Positions 40,001 through 49,222 of a stretch of 64,000 nucleotides of DNA are shown here, piece by piece. The position numbers were made by a program, and so were the translations under genes. Under the pieces are notes generated by a model. It searched no databases. It had not been told where the DNA came from and was given only the letters and a program-made list of their open reading frames with translations. The DNA lies in the NCBI GenBank assembly GCA_003116975.1, contig BGKB01000274.1, positions 1 through 64,000 of the forward strand, given 5' to 3'. How positions within the stretch are numbered: position 1 is the stretch's first letter; every line of letters starts with the position of its first letter. The DNA is from Aurantiochytrium sp. KH105 (lineage: Eukaryota; Sar; Bigyra; Thraustochytrida; Thraustochytriidae).

Positions 40001-40159
40001 GGTCGCGGCCGCATGATGCCCACGACAGGCTGGGACTCGGTCTGGAACGCCGTGGCGCAGTGGATGGGCGTCACCGGCAATGCCAACCTGAACAAGGTGC
40101 TGCCGAACCGCGAAAACTTTGGCGATTCGCTTTTTGAGGCCAAGGACGTCTTTAAGTGA
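34034..40159 (+). CDS. Secreted DUF1800-DUF1501 fusion protein
   Basis: This is a 2041-residue single-exon protein. The N-terminus (RRGLAAWLVLASVLAILCGANG) is a signal peptide, so the protein is secreted or lumenal. From about residue 150 (NARFLLQSTFGPTRSEL) it matches the DUF1800 family, whose core continues around 680-860 (LRQRVAWALSQIYVVS; YPDENYAREVMQLFSIGL) and ends near 1500 (QLIQHLVTSNPSPRYV). From about 1630 (VFVDLSGGADSYNFLVPL) to the end (GRTLTSNGAGTDHGWGGNYFMAGGG) it matches DUF1501, which belongs to the sulfatase/alkaline-phosphatase-like fold. In bacteria these two families are usually separate neighbouring genes; here they are one polypeptide. Long insertions split DUF1800. One (about 200-620) has a repeated C-x-A-(M/I)-S-R-W element; another (about 935-1225) is Cys-rich with over 20 cysteines. 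The biochemical role is unknown. Confidence 0.85.
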   Translation: MAARRGLAAWLVLASVLAILCGANGDAENALHHAGIRGGLADAESAAGNTERKLIGLFADEGATKYNVKKNRDVNLARAGNQEVLLLIDEKGAPQARSYAGNDWELLQAKEVSCSSNKCTVSVSDQAKQLGSVALLSFQVTGDSSSIKENARFLLQSTFGPTRSELNAMGSSGSRFKSWIEDQAALEPTLHRAYYRERMNQPISIAGNVGRPRQPCEAMSRWHKYALSSEDVGKILTKVDRDGFYELRVDDIVRHHETKLATWKAGTAVASWPICSVGDSEGGVIKFGVNCNEKLNNPIIKFLEEPEPFRIVHVSDNAMSSLTPSVSDVKILTDVPSDCSLPVGGTVFAITTSGDVYKHTARLVTVDNPIEAPASGMLLESTCPNVPRTFLNVDSCITSSSACVPTRFTDAYFELSEEALRKFYRLGNKYVYYVDGLTVDAAKTPCSAISRWTFSKGSCGAAATYLDNRTKESLIPLLEASFENDGNPHVRDIPRIRGKCNKGLAKAAKVDVKYKSKTYCFEHVHPELYNVYDFSYWSILGAHPGNAIALENGRANPIKKIAQSGETKLSFPSWHPYSRWKKYSKGFSLLGRLDDTVNFRELPSTVQSVELGKEFGADVPVGDPNSVESIAMSCGSPGEVASNPLKGSRFGVQILNEEDADPEPGRFDEPVPKELVQSAVWTNVALTAPDQLRQRVAWALSQIYVVSATMTMGTAATEMYLAFYDIFVRQAFGNFHDLLREISYSPLMATMLSFVGSKSTPYTLERYRRYEYPDENYAREVMQLFSIGLVKLNPDGTPVLDSDGEPVPTYDNDEIMEFARAWTGFDLQVARGNTENFNEGNGNYIDPMKLIGEYRDPFPKLGLDGAYVGDGYPLCSNLPTRAFLSEGAEYRFIGAYPLPELQDEPTQNEVGEEALRVELDPETSELFDALCNGPNTKTTDLAKCTFKPQVRLDKALACKGKECKVDDVRIVMLPQSARRCPDGQKLETYHNKATKGDLCRDTYNKKTWTCPTGCSVGTDSYKKYMCVNSTVPTQACRIYPEEHKGIFYEYVRPACTQLSFFNDGKRISAHNLRDAMCADPKSIAAAPACCKVGDRKAAATQRCEYGAERVSYATAKKRCATQWSPAQETCNFKKVGTKCPTVADYIWSNAACPLQVKISDSGKIAIVHDVAANAAHKNINKYRKSRLDPDTQNWFRAVWTKPFFPNCPSACTRVEASSEETEAGCLCPTEVKTSAVFSSMPTREEVIENLRIGSGAPQLLSDDFKEGETKNGVTAWHKKSGKAFSDETVFEVEVVSGTTRYFVNVESIVHIPGTSASFRNPPTFHDVAEIKTRDAMHETEAVIEQYVTHPNAAPFIARQLIQHLVTSNPSPRYVGAVADAFRSGKYDGVGTGKFGDMKATVAAVLLDREARSSVIDADPTYGQHRESLTKVIHFMRSMEIKPKRALVVLQELLLATGMEPHDAPTVFSFYQPGYSPSGVLRNASLVAPQAQVLSPPLVMRFLNSLYSLVTRGLTDCSDGIGLPPDSSNGCSAHATLEFTPTDKSKAGAAAVVDEMDNLLTGGRLGAQERAIIEEEYTVQRKNGLDRGVRFAQQLFLGTPQFHTLGRTTYASKQRVVTKLPSGDNGSKPYKAVVFVDLSGGADSYNFLVPLSGCANMDLYDQYARIRGSLLAHSKSSLLEISANSPQACSKFGLHPSMTALRSLYNAGDVNFLANTGVLVEPLHTKGNGKRPRGLYSHNTQERSVQTSLPQYTDGTGVLGRMMDELTVAGYNTNAASISGNVNVLEGTYGVSPRPDIINERGGVSKLASSSPKSSRLHPALQQLNRANTNLFAEAWAETFEYVMNRTEELDEALGGGSLSQSFPNSGLSKQFAQVARLIKAGKKLGVNRGAFYTKIGSFDTHSNAKTRMEKHVENIDTAVEVFAKEMKAQGMWDQVVIVFTSEFGRTLTSNGAGTDHGWGGNYFMAGGGLKSGKILGEYPYDLTAKPINQGRGRMMPTTGWDSVWNAVAQWMGVTGNANLNKVLPNRENFGDSLFEAKDVFK

Positions 40160-41025
40160 GTGAGCGCTGTCTGCTCCATCATCTAGCAGCAGCAATTGTG
40201 TATAGGCTAGCCAACATCATTAGCATTTTCGATTTATGGTATTTTCCCTTGTTGCGCGGATCGCTCGCAAGCCAGGCACGACTCCGTGCACGCGGGTGGG
40301 GTGGTATCTTTGATCGGCCCCGCGCCCGCGACTTCTCCGGTGGCCAGCTTTCTCCTTCCGGCCAGCCTCGTCAGCGCCCCACGCGGAGGGTGCTGCTGCT
40401 GCCGCGAGGAGCGGCTCGGCTGCGGCGGCAGGCTTTCGCCGGAGTCGGAGGATGCGAAAGCACTGCAACCGTTGGCGCAGAAGTCGCTCGGCTTCGAGGC
40501 GGTGCCGGTCGGCCGCGACCAGCAGATCGACGGACGCTCGTCTGCTCGACGTTTTTGAGATGGAGCACGAAGCAACGAGTCGCGACGGAATGGAATGGTA
40601 TGGAGTCGAACGGAATCGAACCGGGTGGGATGGAAGCCGCGCACGAGTTCCGAGCTCGCATGGTCTTGGAGCGAGCGCGAGGGAGCGAGTTGGCAGACCC
40701 GCACTCCGACCTGCAGCAGTTGCAACCGGCAGCGGCTGCTGCTGCTGGCATGGCTCGCGATCTTCCCGCAGAGAAGAGCTGCAGCACGCACAAGTGCTGG
40801 TCGTTTTCCGAGTCGCCTGGCTCGCTTGCTGGCCGCGACTGGCTCGCGACTGCCGGCTGGGACGCTCGAAGCGCGCGCGTTCATTTATCCGCATCATGTC
40901 ATCTGTGCAGGCCTTACCAAAAGCCGCGACATGGATGCACATTCTGCGACCTCTCCGGCCTGCACGTTGACGCACACGCCGTGTCTACGTCCTGCCGCCA
41001 AAAAAGGAAACAGAAGGCATGGCTT

Positions 41026-41095
41026 CAAATGAAATGAAATGAAATGACATGACATGACATGACATGACATGACATTGCATAAAATGACATGGATT
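41026..41095. repeat. (GAAAT)n/(GACAT)n pentamer repeat
   Basis: GAAAT units pass into six GACAT units and then decaying ATGGA-type pentamers. A related GGAAT-like run lies near 40588-40622. Confidence 0.9.
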
Positions 41096-44000
41096 GTGAA
41101 TGGAATGGGAATGGAACGGAATAGAGATTGAGCGGGTTTGCGTTTGCTTGTTTGCTTGCCCACCCCGGCCGTATCGCCACGTCGCTTCGTCGAGTTTGAG
41201 CGCCTTGAGTTTCGCGATCTATTGATCGAGCGTGGCGAGCGAGGCCTCGACGCTGGTCCTCCTCTCGCACCTAGGACCAACTAGCTCGTACGAGCGCAAC
41301 ATGTTTCCTTCCTCTGGGCGGCCGTGACCGAGTGCAGCTGCAGCTGTCAGCGCGAGCGAGTGTATACGCTGTGGCCTGGTCACTTACCCCGCGTCGGCAC
41401 GTGCCTTTGTCGCGTGCGCGAGAACGCTTATCGCGTGCGTGCGTGCGTTCGTTATGTTATCCGTCAAATGACGCGAGCCCGGCCAGTGGCAGTCGCTGCC
41501 GCCGGCATGGTTGCGACCATAGGGCGAGGTTTTCTTCACGACAGGACCACAAATGGTGACGATCTCCGTGGGTACTAATGTAACCACCGGCTGCGGCGAC
41601 CAATCATACACACGCCACCCGGCCAGCCAGCAATGCGAAAAAACAACCGCGGTCTGCGCTATCTCCCAACCACAAAAGGACGCGCGCCCGCCAGGCCTCG
41701 CCGCGGCGGCCGGGAGCCCTGCGGTCGCCCCGACGCGCGCCCGGGCGGCGCGAGGGGGCCCTGCCCCGGCCGCCTGCCGCGGAAAGATCGGGCCGAGGTC
41801 GCTCGGCGGGAAGGTAGACTCGAGGCAGAACACAAGGTCGACGACGTAGCTGAGCCCAGGAAGGTCGAAGAAGAATCCGAAGATCAGTTTTTAGAGTGGA
41901 GGACGGCCAGCAGCAGGTAGATCTTGAGAGGGAGGGAAAGGGAAGCGGAGAAGAGGGGGAGGAGCCGGGAAGCGAGGAGGAGCGGCGGCTGGGCTCGCGG
42001 GCGCGCGCAGGTGCACGCGGCTCTTTTGCGGTTCCTGCTGGTCTGCTCTGGCGTGGAGCCTGGCTAGTTCGTCCGAAGCGGGTGCTCGCTCGGCCGGTCG
42101 CGCTGGTCTGGGCTTGGCTTGGCTGGGCTTGGCCAAGTTGCATTGGCCATGGTGGCTCGAACATGGCCGGCCCAAAAGCCGCCCGCCCGGCCGAGCCCAG
42201 CGCGCACTGAGGGACCCACACCCCGCGCGGCCGCCCGGGTAGGCCGCGGCGGGGCTACCTTCCCGCAGCGGTGGACGCTGCGGGAGGGGTTAACAAAGGA
42301 GGGAAGAGGGCTGTGGGACACTCGTGCGGGAGAAGCGAGGAGGAGGTGCGGGGGCGGCTCGGCCTGCCAGCCATCTGAACCCGGGAAAGCGGATGCCCCA
42401 CAGAGAATGCGCAACGCCAGAAAAAGAATTGTAGAATACTCCAGGTAGACGTTCCCCGCGTTCACGGCTTCGACCTAGGATCGTCGTCTGTAGGTGCAAG
42501 AGGGTGTATTTTAGTATTTTCTTTCGTAAAATGCCGAGTGAACGCAGTGCACTGTTCATACAAGACTTCTAGAAAGCCCCACATGGTGTCATAATAGTCG
42601 ACCGAAAAGGGGGCATACAAGCCCCAAGAGCTCAATGCTCGGGACATCTCGAGCTAGCATGCCCTACAGCAGTTTCGTGTGCAGCGTCTCTCGGGGAAAC
42701 AATTGGATTCAGTGGTCGGCGCAGAGGAGAGGCGTGGCTTGTGAGCAGGCAGGTAAGCCCGGCTAGCACAAAGTCTAGGAGCCAGGATACGCTTGTTTGC
42801 TTTCCACTCACACTGTCGGCCACGCCTGGCCCCCCATCGCTCTCGCCAGTGGACGCACCGCAGCAGCAAGGTGTGGATTATCTGTGGGCTGTCTGTTTCT
42901 CTTACGGCTGGCTGCTAGGCTGGCCTCGGGCGGTGGCGATCCTAGTGAAGGGTCAGCGGAAAGTCTAAGGGGACTGCACGCTGGGCCTAACCATCAGGCG
43001 TTCGCTTTCTGGGGACTTTGCACAGTGCGCGGCCGTGCATAGCGCAGTGTGCGGCCCGGATTATCCACTTTCGAGGTGCCCCGAGACAGGGCCGCGGCGG
43101 CAACTTGACTGTGAGTATACCCGCGAATCGCTTGGCCCGCAGCGAGAAGCTGACCTCCCTATATCTGTGCGCTGCTGGAAAACTTTTGCCGCACAGTAGT
43201 ACTATTCTCCCCTCGATACCACTGCAGTTTTTAAATATTAGTGGTGTAAGACGAACATTGCTCCCGCACTATGAACTTCTTCACTACTACTGCGGTCGAA
43301 GTTCCCATTCTGCATACACCCTTTGCGGCGGTACCACAAGAGGCGTATTCACGTTTTCCCACTTCCGAGCGCGCTATACTCCCTTTTGCCCGCGGGCTTC
43401 CGCGTCCCGCGCCGTGACGTGTTGCGGGAAGCTGTGGGCAGATGTGGTGGCCAGTGGACACGGGGTACGCTGCGGAGCGGCTTCAGGTTTTCCGGGCAGG
43501 CCGTTAGGACTCCCTACCTTTCAGCTACGACCCAGTCAGGGAACCCCGGCCAGTAGCAGCGGGAAAAAATTATTTCTTTCTATAAAAAAAAGAAAGGACG
43601 ATGAAAAGCAGGAAAAGTGGAACAAAGCGCGGCCGCAAGGGCATCAAAGAGAAAGAAAGGGCACAATGGAGGAGAGAAAGCCGAGGCCAGGAAAGGCGGG
43701 AAAGAGGGGGAAAAGGGAGGAAAAATTCAAATCGCGAATTGAATGAGTTGAAGTGGTCGCTCGCTTGAGCTGGAGCAGCGAGCGAGAGGCCGCGCACGAG
43801 CCCCTTGGACCCCGCGCCCCGCGGCCGCGTGCGTGCGTGGGCAGCGCAGCGCAGCGCGGCGCGGCGCAGACCGGCGCAGACCGGCACTGCGCGGCGCCCC
43901 TCCCCGCGCGCGCTCCCGGGCGATCGCGAGACGTAGAGAGAGAGAGAAAAAGGCGTCCTCGCTTCGCTCCTGCTTGCTTGCTGAGCGCAGCAGGGCGAGG

Positions 44001-44650
44001 CGCCGCGCCGCGCTCGGTGCAGCGCAGTGCAGCGAGCCCTGCCGCACTCGCCGCGTGCTTGCTCCTGCTCGCACTCGCCGCTGCCAGCCCCGCGCGTGGC
44101 GCGCCGAGAGCCGCAGGAAGGCGGCCTCGCCTGGCGCCGAGCCGGGCACGTTCTCCTCGCTCGCGCTCCCCCTTTTCTCCGCTCCGTGACGCCTGCTTCG
44201 CCCTTGCGCCTCGGGCTGTGGCTCGGGACGCGCGCCCGCGCGAGACGGACGGAGTGTCGGCGGTCCTGATCCCCTCGGAAGGGAGAAAGGCCAAGCCATA
44301 AAGGAAGGGAAGCACGGCACGAGACTCCTGGATCACCTTTCCCTTTTTTCTTTTTTTTTATTCTATTTGCCTAGGCTCGACTCGAGTCGCGACTCAGTAG
44401 AGCTCGTTCTGGACGCAAGGAAAACCGAGCACGGACCTTTCTTTGTTTGATTGTTTCTTCGTTTGTTCGTTCGGAGGAAGCGTAGCAGACACCCGTGGAG
44501 CTCGCTACTTTTTCACGAGGTATCTATCTTATCTATTATCTATTCGCGGCTAGCCGACACTCGACAAGGTCGCTGAGCTCGCTAGGTGACCTTCACGCAA
44601 ACCAAAACAGAACAGAAGAAAGCAAAGCAAAGCTCTCGTCCGCATCGTGT

Positions 44651-44685
44651 CCTGTCCTGTCCTGCCCTGCCCTGCCCTGCCCTGT
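44651..44685. repeat. (CCTGT/CCTGC)7 pentamer repeat
   Basis: This is seven pentamers about 125 nt upstream of the Myb-protein ATG, probably within its 5' leader. Confidence 0.9.
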
Positions 44686-44809
44686 CCGCACTCAATCCAC
44701 ATTCTGTCCTGTCCGCACCTGACCTGTGCTGTCCTGCGCGTCTTTCATTCCTTCTTCCCCCCCACGCCTCTGAATCACCTGCGAGAAAGCCGCTGACGTC
44801 ACCCGTCTC

Positions 44810-47566
44810 ATGTCCAACACAATTGCGCCGCCCGCGCTCATGCCTCATGTCAAGAGCGACGGCGACAACGGAGTCTACAACGCGGGTCCGGATGCACATC
44901 GCGGTTCTAACGCCAGGAGGCCAGCGCATAAACGTCATGTGAGCGGGTTCTCGCTCACCGACGGCCATGGCGACGCTGCCAACCTGGACACCCTGCATCT
45001 CGCTGCCCCCGGAGACCCGAATCAACTTAAACGCACAAAGTCCATGGGCGTTGACGACCTCGAGGCAGAGTTGCGCGGCTCGGACGCGGGCAACGCAAAC
45101 GCTGCCGACCCCGATAACGACCCATCTCTCGACGACATTGACAACCTCTCACAGCGTCTCGCTTCGCGTCGAGTCAGTATTTCCAGTACGCCGGGCGACA
45201 ACGATATCTCGCAGCTCATTGGCTTTGCTGTCGGGCCTACGTCCACCTCGGCATCGGTGGCGGCTGCAGCGGCTGCGCCCCCGAGCCCGCCCTGGGCTTC
45301 TTCCTCATCATCATCCTCTGGCATTGGCCAACACGAGAACCTTTTCCAGGCGCCCGGCGGCCCAGAGAGGAACTCTGTGCTCGGGCGGCGCGAGAACCCC
45401 ATGGCTTCCATGAACGATAGCACCAATAAAATCTCCCGCAAAAACATGGAGGAGAACGGACGCGCAGATGTCTCTTCCTTCAATGCACGGGCCTCAGAAA
45501 GTCAAGGCAACAGCTCTAATGCTGCCGCTCTGCGCCACAATCATCACAACATCAACAAGCCAGCCTCTGGATCCATGAATACCGAAATCAACCATGGTCA
45601 CCACGCGAGTGCCCAGCTCGACAGTAAAAATGGTGAAGATGATGACGACGATGATGACGACGACGAGGACGGAGACGACGACATGGATGCCATGATCAAC
45701 CGGATGGACACCGGTCAGGGTTCTGCCAACGATTCCACGGAAATGGACGGCTGGCTTCTTGATGATGATAGTCAACTCAAACAGCTCGTCGAAAAGTTCG
45801 GCAAGGAGTGGGCTTCCATTTCCGAGCGCATCTCCAAGAGGACGGAGAACGAATGCAAAGATCGCTGGGACCAGCTGACCAAGGCCCCCTTCAAAAAGGG
45901 AACCTGGACTTCTGAGGAGGATGCTCGTCTCCGTAGACTTATTGAGAATGTAGAGAAGCGCAACTGGGGAGAAGTTGCTTCTTTAATTCCCGGACGTAGC
46001 GCCAAGCAGTGTCGCGAGCGCTGGTGCTATAATCTCGACCCGACCATCAACAAGACGCCCTGGAAACCCGAAGAGGATAGCGTCCTCATGAAATCGCAGC
46101 TCGAACTTGGCAACAAGTGGGCCAAAATTGCGTCCATGCTGCCCGGTCGCACGGAAAACGCCGTCAAGACCCGTTTCAAATCCATCATGCGTGCCAAGAA
46201 GCGCGAATGGATGCCCGAGGAAGACGAGACCATCATGCGTCTTCATCAGCAGCTCGGAAGCCGCTGGGACGCCATTGCTGAAAAACTACCCAATCGGAGC
46301 AAGAATGCCATCAAGACGCGCTATCGCGCGCTCTCCAAGGGTATCACGTCTCAGCTTCCCCAAACGGGCGCACCAAATCAGATCCTTCGTCGCCCCGAAT
46401 TTCGGGCGGCCATGGCTTCTGCTGCAGCCTCCTCATCTTCACCCTCGTCGTCTTCTTCAGCAGCACCTCCTCCCGTGCCTTCCTTTCCGCAATTCGGCCA
46501 GGGAACGGGCGGGGACGGTCTGCGCAAGAGCTTTGCGTCGGCTCCTCCTCACAACGCCTCCGGGTCGCACGGTCACGGATTCAATGGTGTTCACAGTAAC
46601 AGCAGCAGCGGCAATAACAACAACAAAGTGAGGCCAGGTTCCGGCTTTGCCGCGCCTGGCGCGCCTCCTCCCAAGGTGGTCAGCGCTGCGTCTAATCACA
46701 AGCCCCGCTCCATGAAGATGAACCCCAAGGTGCAGCGCGATCCTCAGACAGATATTCTCAACGGCATTCATAACCGTCATGGTAGCAGCAACGATTTCGC
46801 TTCACACGCTCATCTCGACGCCGCCACTGCCCTCGATCTCTTTGCTGGGAAGTCTGCTTCGAACGCACTCCCGTACAGCAATACATCGTCCTCTTCTTCT
46901 GGACAACATGGGCATGATCACCACAATCCGATTCTCGGCAACTTTTCCGATTCTCACAATAGCTTCGAGGACTTGGCGAGCGGGCTCACTCAGAGCAAGT
47001 TGCAGCAGGGTCGACGATCGTCCTCGTTCACGTGGAGTCATGCAAGCGGTAGCCACCAGGATCTCTTTGGACTTCACCACAGTGACTCTCGCGGCCAGCT
47101 GTCTGGCCCTGGCTTTGGCTCCGGTTCTGGGGCCATGCAAGGTCTCGACCGCGCAGGGGTGAGCGGCGCCGGCTTCCGTACAGTGCAAGAGGTCGAGGAG
47201 ACCTTTATGAACGATGACGAGGTCCCGCTTCAAGATGATGAGCTTGTCGATTTTCTCAACATGTGGGATCAGTCTGCGCCTCCTCAGAATGCCAGTGGTG
47301 GCGCAGCGCAGGCGCATCACTACCAGCACCACCAGCATCAGCACCACCAGCATCATTCGGGTGCTCATCAGGCGTTCAACCACCACCAACAACATCACAA
47401 TCACCAGGCTCACGGCCATGGTCATCATCATCACCACCCACAACAATCTCATTCGAATCACCACCATCACCTCCATCATCATCAGCATCAGTCGCAGGGG
47501 CAAGGTCAGGGCCAGGGCCAGCAAGCCCATTCCCATGCCCACCAGCCTTCACGGCAGCACATGTAG
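44810..47566 (+). CDS. Four-repeat Myb-domain DNA-binding protein
   Basis: This 918-residue single-exon protein carries four consecutive Myb/SANT repeats at about residues 313-516. R1 (WLLDDDSQLKQLVEKFG...WASISERI) has a variant first Trp context. R2 (GTWTSEEDARLRRLIE...NWGEVASLIPGRSAKQCRERW), R3 (TPWKPEEDSVLMKSQLE...KWAKIASMLPGRTENAVKTRF) and R4 (REWMPEEDETIMRLHQQL...RWDAIAEKLPNRSKNAIKTRY) keep the spaced tryptophans and basic recognition helices. R2 and R3 resemble c-Myb R2R3, so sequence-specific DNA binding and transcription control are expected. An acidic run (Asp/Glu, about 278-292) precedes the repeats and may activate. The C-terminal 90 residues are extremely His/Gln-rich. A conserved-looking acidic helix, TFMNDDEVPLQDDELVDFLNMW, lies before it. 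The targets are unknown. Confidence 0.9.
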   Translation: MSNTIAPPALMPHVKSDGDNGVYNAGPDAHRGSNARRPAHKRHVSGFSLTDGHGDAANLDTLHLAAPGDPNQLKRTKSMGVDDLEAELRGSDAGNANAADPDNDPSLDDIDNLSQRLASRRVSISSTPGDNDISQLIGFAVGPTSTSASVAAAAAAPPSPPWASSSSSSSGIGQHENLFQAPGGPERNSVLGRRENPMASMNDSTNKISRKNMEENGRADVSSFNARASESQGNSSNAAALRHNHHNINKPASGSMNTEINHGHHASAQLDSKNGEDDDDDDDDDEDGDDDMDAMINRMDTGQGSANDSTEMDGWLLDDDSQLKQLVEKFGKEWASISERISKRTENECKDRWDQLTKAPFKKGTWTSEEDARLRRLIENVEKRNWGEVASLIPGRSAKQCRERWCYNLDPTINKTPWKPEEDSVLMKSQLELGNKWAKIASMLPGRTENAVKTRFKSIMRAKKREWMPEEDETIMRLHQQLGSRWDAIAEKLPNRSKNAIKTRYRALSKGITSQLPQTGAPNQILRRPEFRAAMASAAASSSSPSSSSSAAPPPVPSFPQFGQGTGGDGLRKSFASAPPHNASGSHGHGFNGVHSNSSSGNNNNKVRPGSGFAAPGAPPPKVVSAASNHKPRSMKMNPKVQRDPQTDILNGIHNRHGSSNDFASHAHLDAATALDLFAGKSASNALPYSNTSSSSSGQHGHDHHNPILGNFSDSHNSFEDLASGLTQSKLQQGRRSSSFTWSHASGSHQDLFGLHHSDSRGQLSGPGFGSGSGAMQGLDRAGVSGAGFRTVQEVEETFMNDDEVPLQDDELVDFLNMWDQSAPPQNASGGAAQAHHYQHHQHQHHQHHSGAHQAFNHHQQHHNHQAHGHGHHHHHPQQSHSNHHHHLHHHQHQSQGQGQGQGQQAHSHAHQPSRQHM

Positions 47567-49027
47567 TAACCTATACCTACTCAATTCTATCTATACACAA
47601 CAATGTGTTCTTTTCTTCTTGCTTGTCCAACGAGAATGCCTGCGCCATTGTTCGCTGTTTCCCTCCCCTTCCTCAAGTCTTGCCAGGAGGAAGCCGCGTC
47701 GGCCGAGCCGCTTGGATCTTCTCTCTCAGTCAGTCAGCCTCTTGAGCGTCCGCTGCCGTTCGCGGCGCAGGTCCCAAAACTCACTAGGAATCTTCGCAGC
47801 GCGCCGCGCCTCCTCCTCCTCTTCCCCCCTCTGCTCTTTCCGTCGCTCTCGCCGCGCCATCCTTGACAGATAGATCATCACGCATGCTCATCACAGCCTG
47901 CTGCAGGCCGCGACGATGACGTTGCTGACACTGCCCATCTGCCCCCTCCCTTGGCCGTGAACCAATCTATCCCTTCCAAGTCCTCCCGTTCACTTATGTT
48001 GTCCATTCGCGTTCGTCCATTCGCTGTCACATCACTCGCATCGCTGTCGGGCTCAGCCTGACGCGTCGTCGACCGCTGCTGCAGTGCATCTGCATCTGCA
48101 TCTGCACTGCAGCTGCAGCTGCAGCTTCCGAATATCGCCGCCGCGGTTCTGGTGCCAGCTGCAGCTGCAAATACCGGGCGCACAGCAAGGATCCAAGAAA
48201 ACAGGAAAACAAGAAAGAAAGACGCTCGCAGTCGATCGTCACACGGGACCGGAATGCAGCGGACTCTTCGCCCGCTGGGACGCGCTGGGACGCGCCTGAG
48301 AGCGCCCCCGCGCGGCCTGCCGCGGCCTCGCGCGGGTCGCGGCGGCGGCCTGGCGGCCTAGCGGCGGTCCGCGGCGGCGCGGGCGGCGCCAGCGCGGCGC
48401 GGGCGGCGGGCCCGGTGCGAGACGCGCCATCGCCCAGAAGGGAGCGAGAATCGCAACGGGCCTGGAAGCCCGCGCCATGATGCCGCACGCCGCGCCGCGA
48501 CCCGAGTCCGGCCGGACGCCGCGCGCGCGGGCGAGGGAAGGAGCGACGCAGGGAGGGAGGGACGCAGGGCGTGCAGCGCGCGCGGCGCCCGCCGCAGACG
48601 CGCCAGTGCGGCGGCAGGGTCTGCAGGGCGCCGCAGACGCGCCAGAACACCTCTGCTGCTAGTTTAGTGCGCAGAGAGGGGGAGGAGGAGGAGAAAAAAG
48701 CCCCCCGGGACTGGCTGCCACTAGAGAGGCCGCGCGGCAAACGTTGCCTCCCCTTCTTTTGGGGCCTGCGCAGAGGAGGAGCCAGGGAGGGAGAGGGGGA
48801 GGCAGGGAGGCAGGGAGGGAGGGACCAAGTGAGGAAGCGAAAATGTCTACGGCCGAGTCAGTCTGCTTCTCACTGCGCTTCTCTCCGCTGCAAGGAGAAG
48901 GCAGCACGGCGTAGAGCAAAGCAGAGCAGAGCCAGGCAAAGGAAAGCAAAGCAAGGCGACCATGGCTGGCCATCAAACCACAAAGGCCAAAGCAAAACCG
49001 AAATCGAAGCAAAGCAAACCGCCAACA

Positions 49028-49060
<33 letters not shown>

Positions 49061-49172
49061 GCAGCAAAAGAAGAAGAAGAAGAAGAAGAAGAAGAAGAAA
49101 AGCGTCGCGCTCGACGAACAACACCAGCATATTCGAGTCAAGTACACCAACCCAAGAGAACAGGAAGCCACC
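47567..49172. other. Gap between Myb and histidine ammonia-lyase genes
   Basis: This gap contains the Myb 3' UTR and the lyase promoter and leader. It is GC-rich around 48240-48620. It ends in a purine-rich leader with a CAG/AAG repeat. An upstream ATG at 48962 opens an 86-codon frame that overlaps the lyase start out of frame. Confidence 0.55.
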
Positions 49173-49222
49173 ATGAAGGGACCTGTACAGATCATGCTGG
49201 ATGGCGACTCGCTCGACTGTGA
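48962..49222 (+). other. Upstream open frame overlapping the HAL start, or displaced HAL N-terminus
   Basis: The ATG at 48962 is in a strong context (GCGACCATGG). It opens 86 codons (Lys-rich, then poly-Ala and poly-Glu from the CAG/AAG repeat), ending 50 nt inside the lyase gene in another frame. The lyase frame itself is open upstream of its ATG past this point and reads plausible sequence (VALDEQHQHIRVKYTNPREQ). A one-base length error in the repeat would join the two. Otherwise this is a translation-limiting uORF. Confidence 0.4.
49027..49099. repeat. CAG/GCA then AAG/GAA trinucleotide repeat
   Basis: About 14 CAG-type units, with one variant, run into about 10 AAG units directly upstream of the lyase ATG. 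Confidence 0.9.

Larger units (their letters stand above)
40160..44809. other. 4.65 kb gene-poor gap with patchy composition
   Basis: This lies between two rightward genes. GC-rich blocks (40.3-40.9, 41.6-42.4 and 43.8-44.3 kb) alternate with a plainer segment at about 42.4-43.6 kb that has a different texture and few repeats. Open frames up to about 290 codons overlap on both strands and contain no known domain. No tRNA, rRNA or recognised snRNA was found. The last few hundred bases must include the Myb gene promoter. Confidence 0.5.

Noticed and set aside
43018-43746. A 242-codon plus-strand open frame in the 40-44.8 kb gap
   Set aside because: The product shows no family motif and changes composition abruptly to Lys/Arg/Glu at a purine-rich tract; there is no supporting context.
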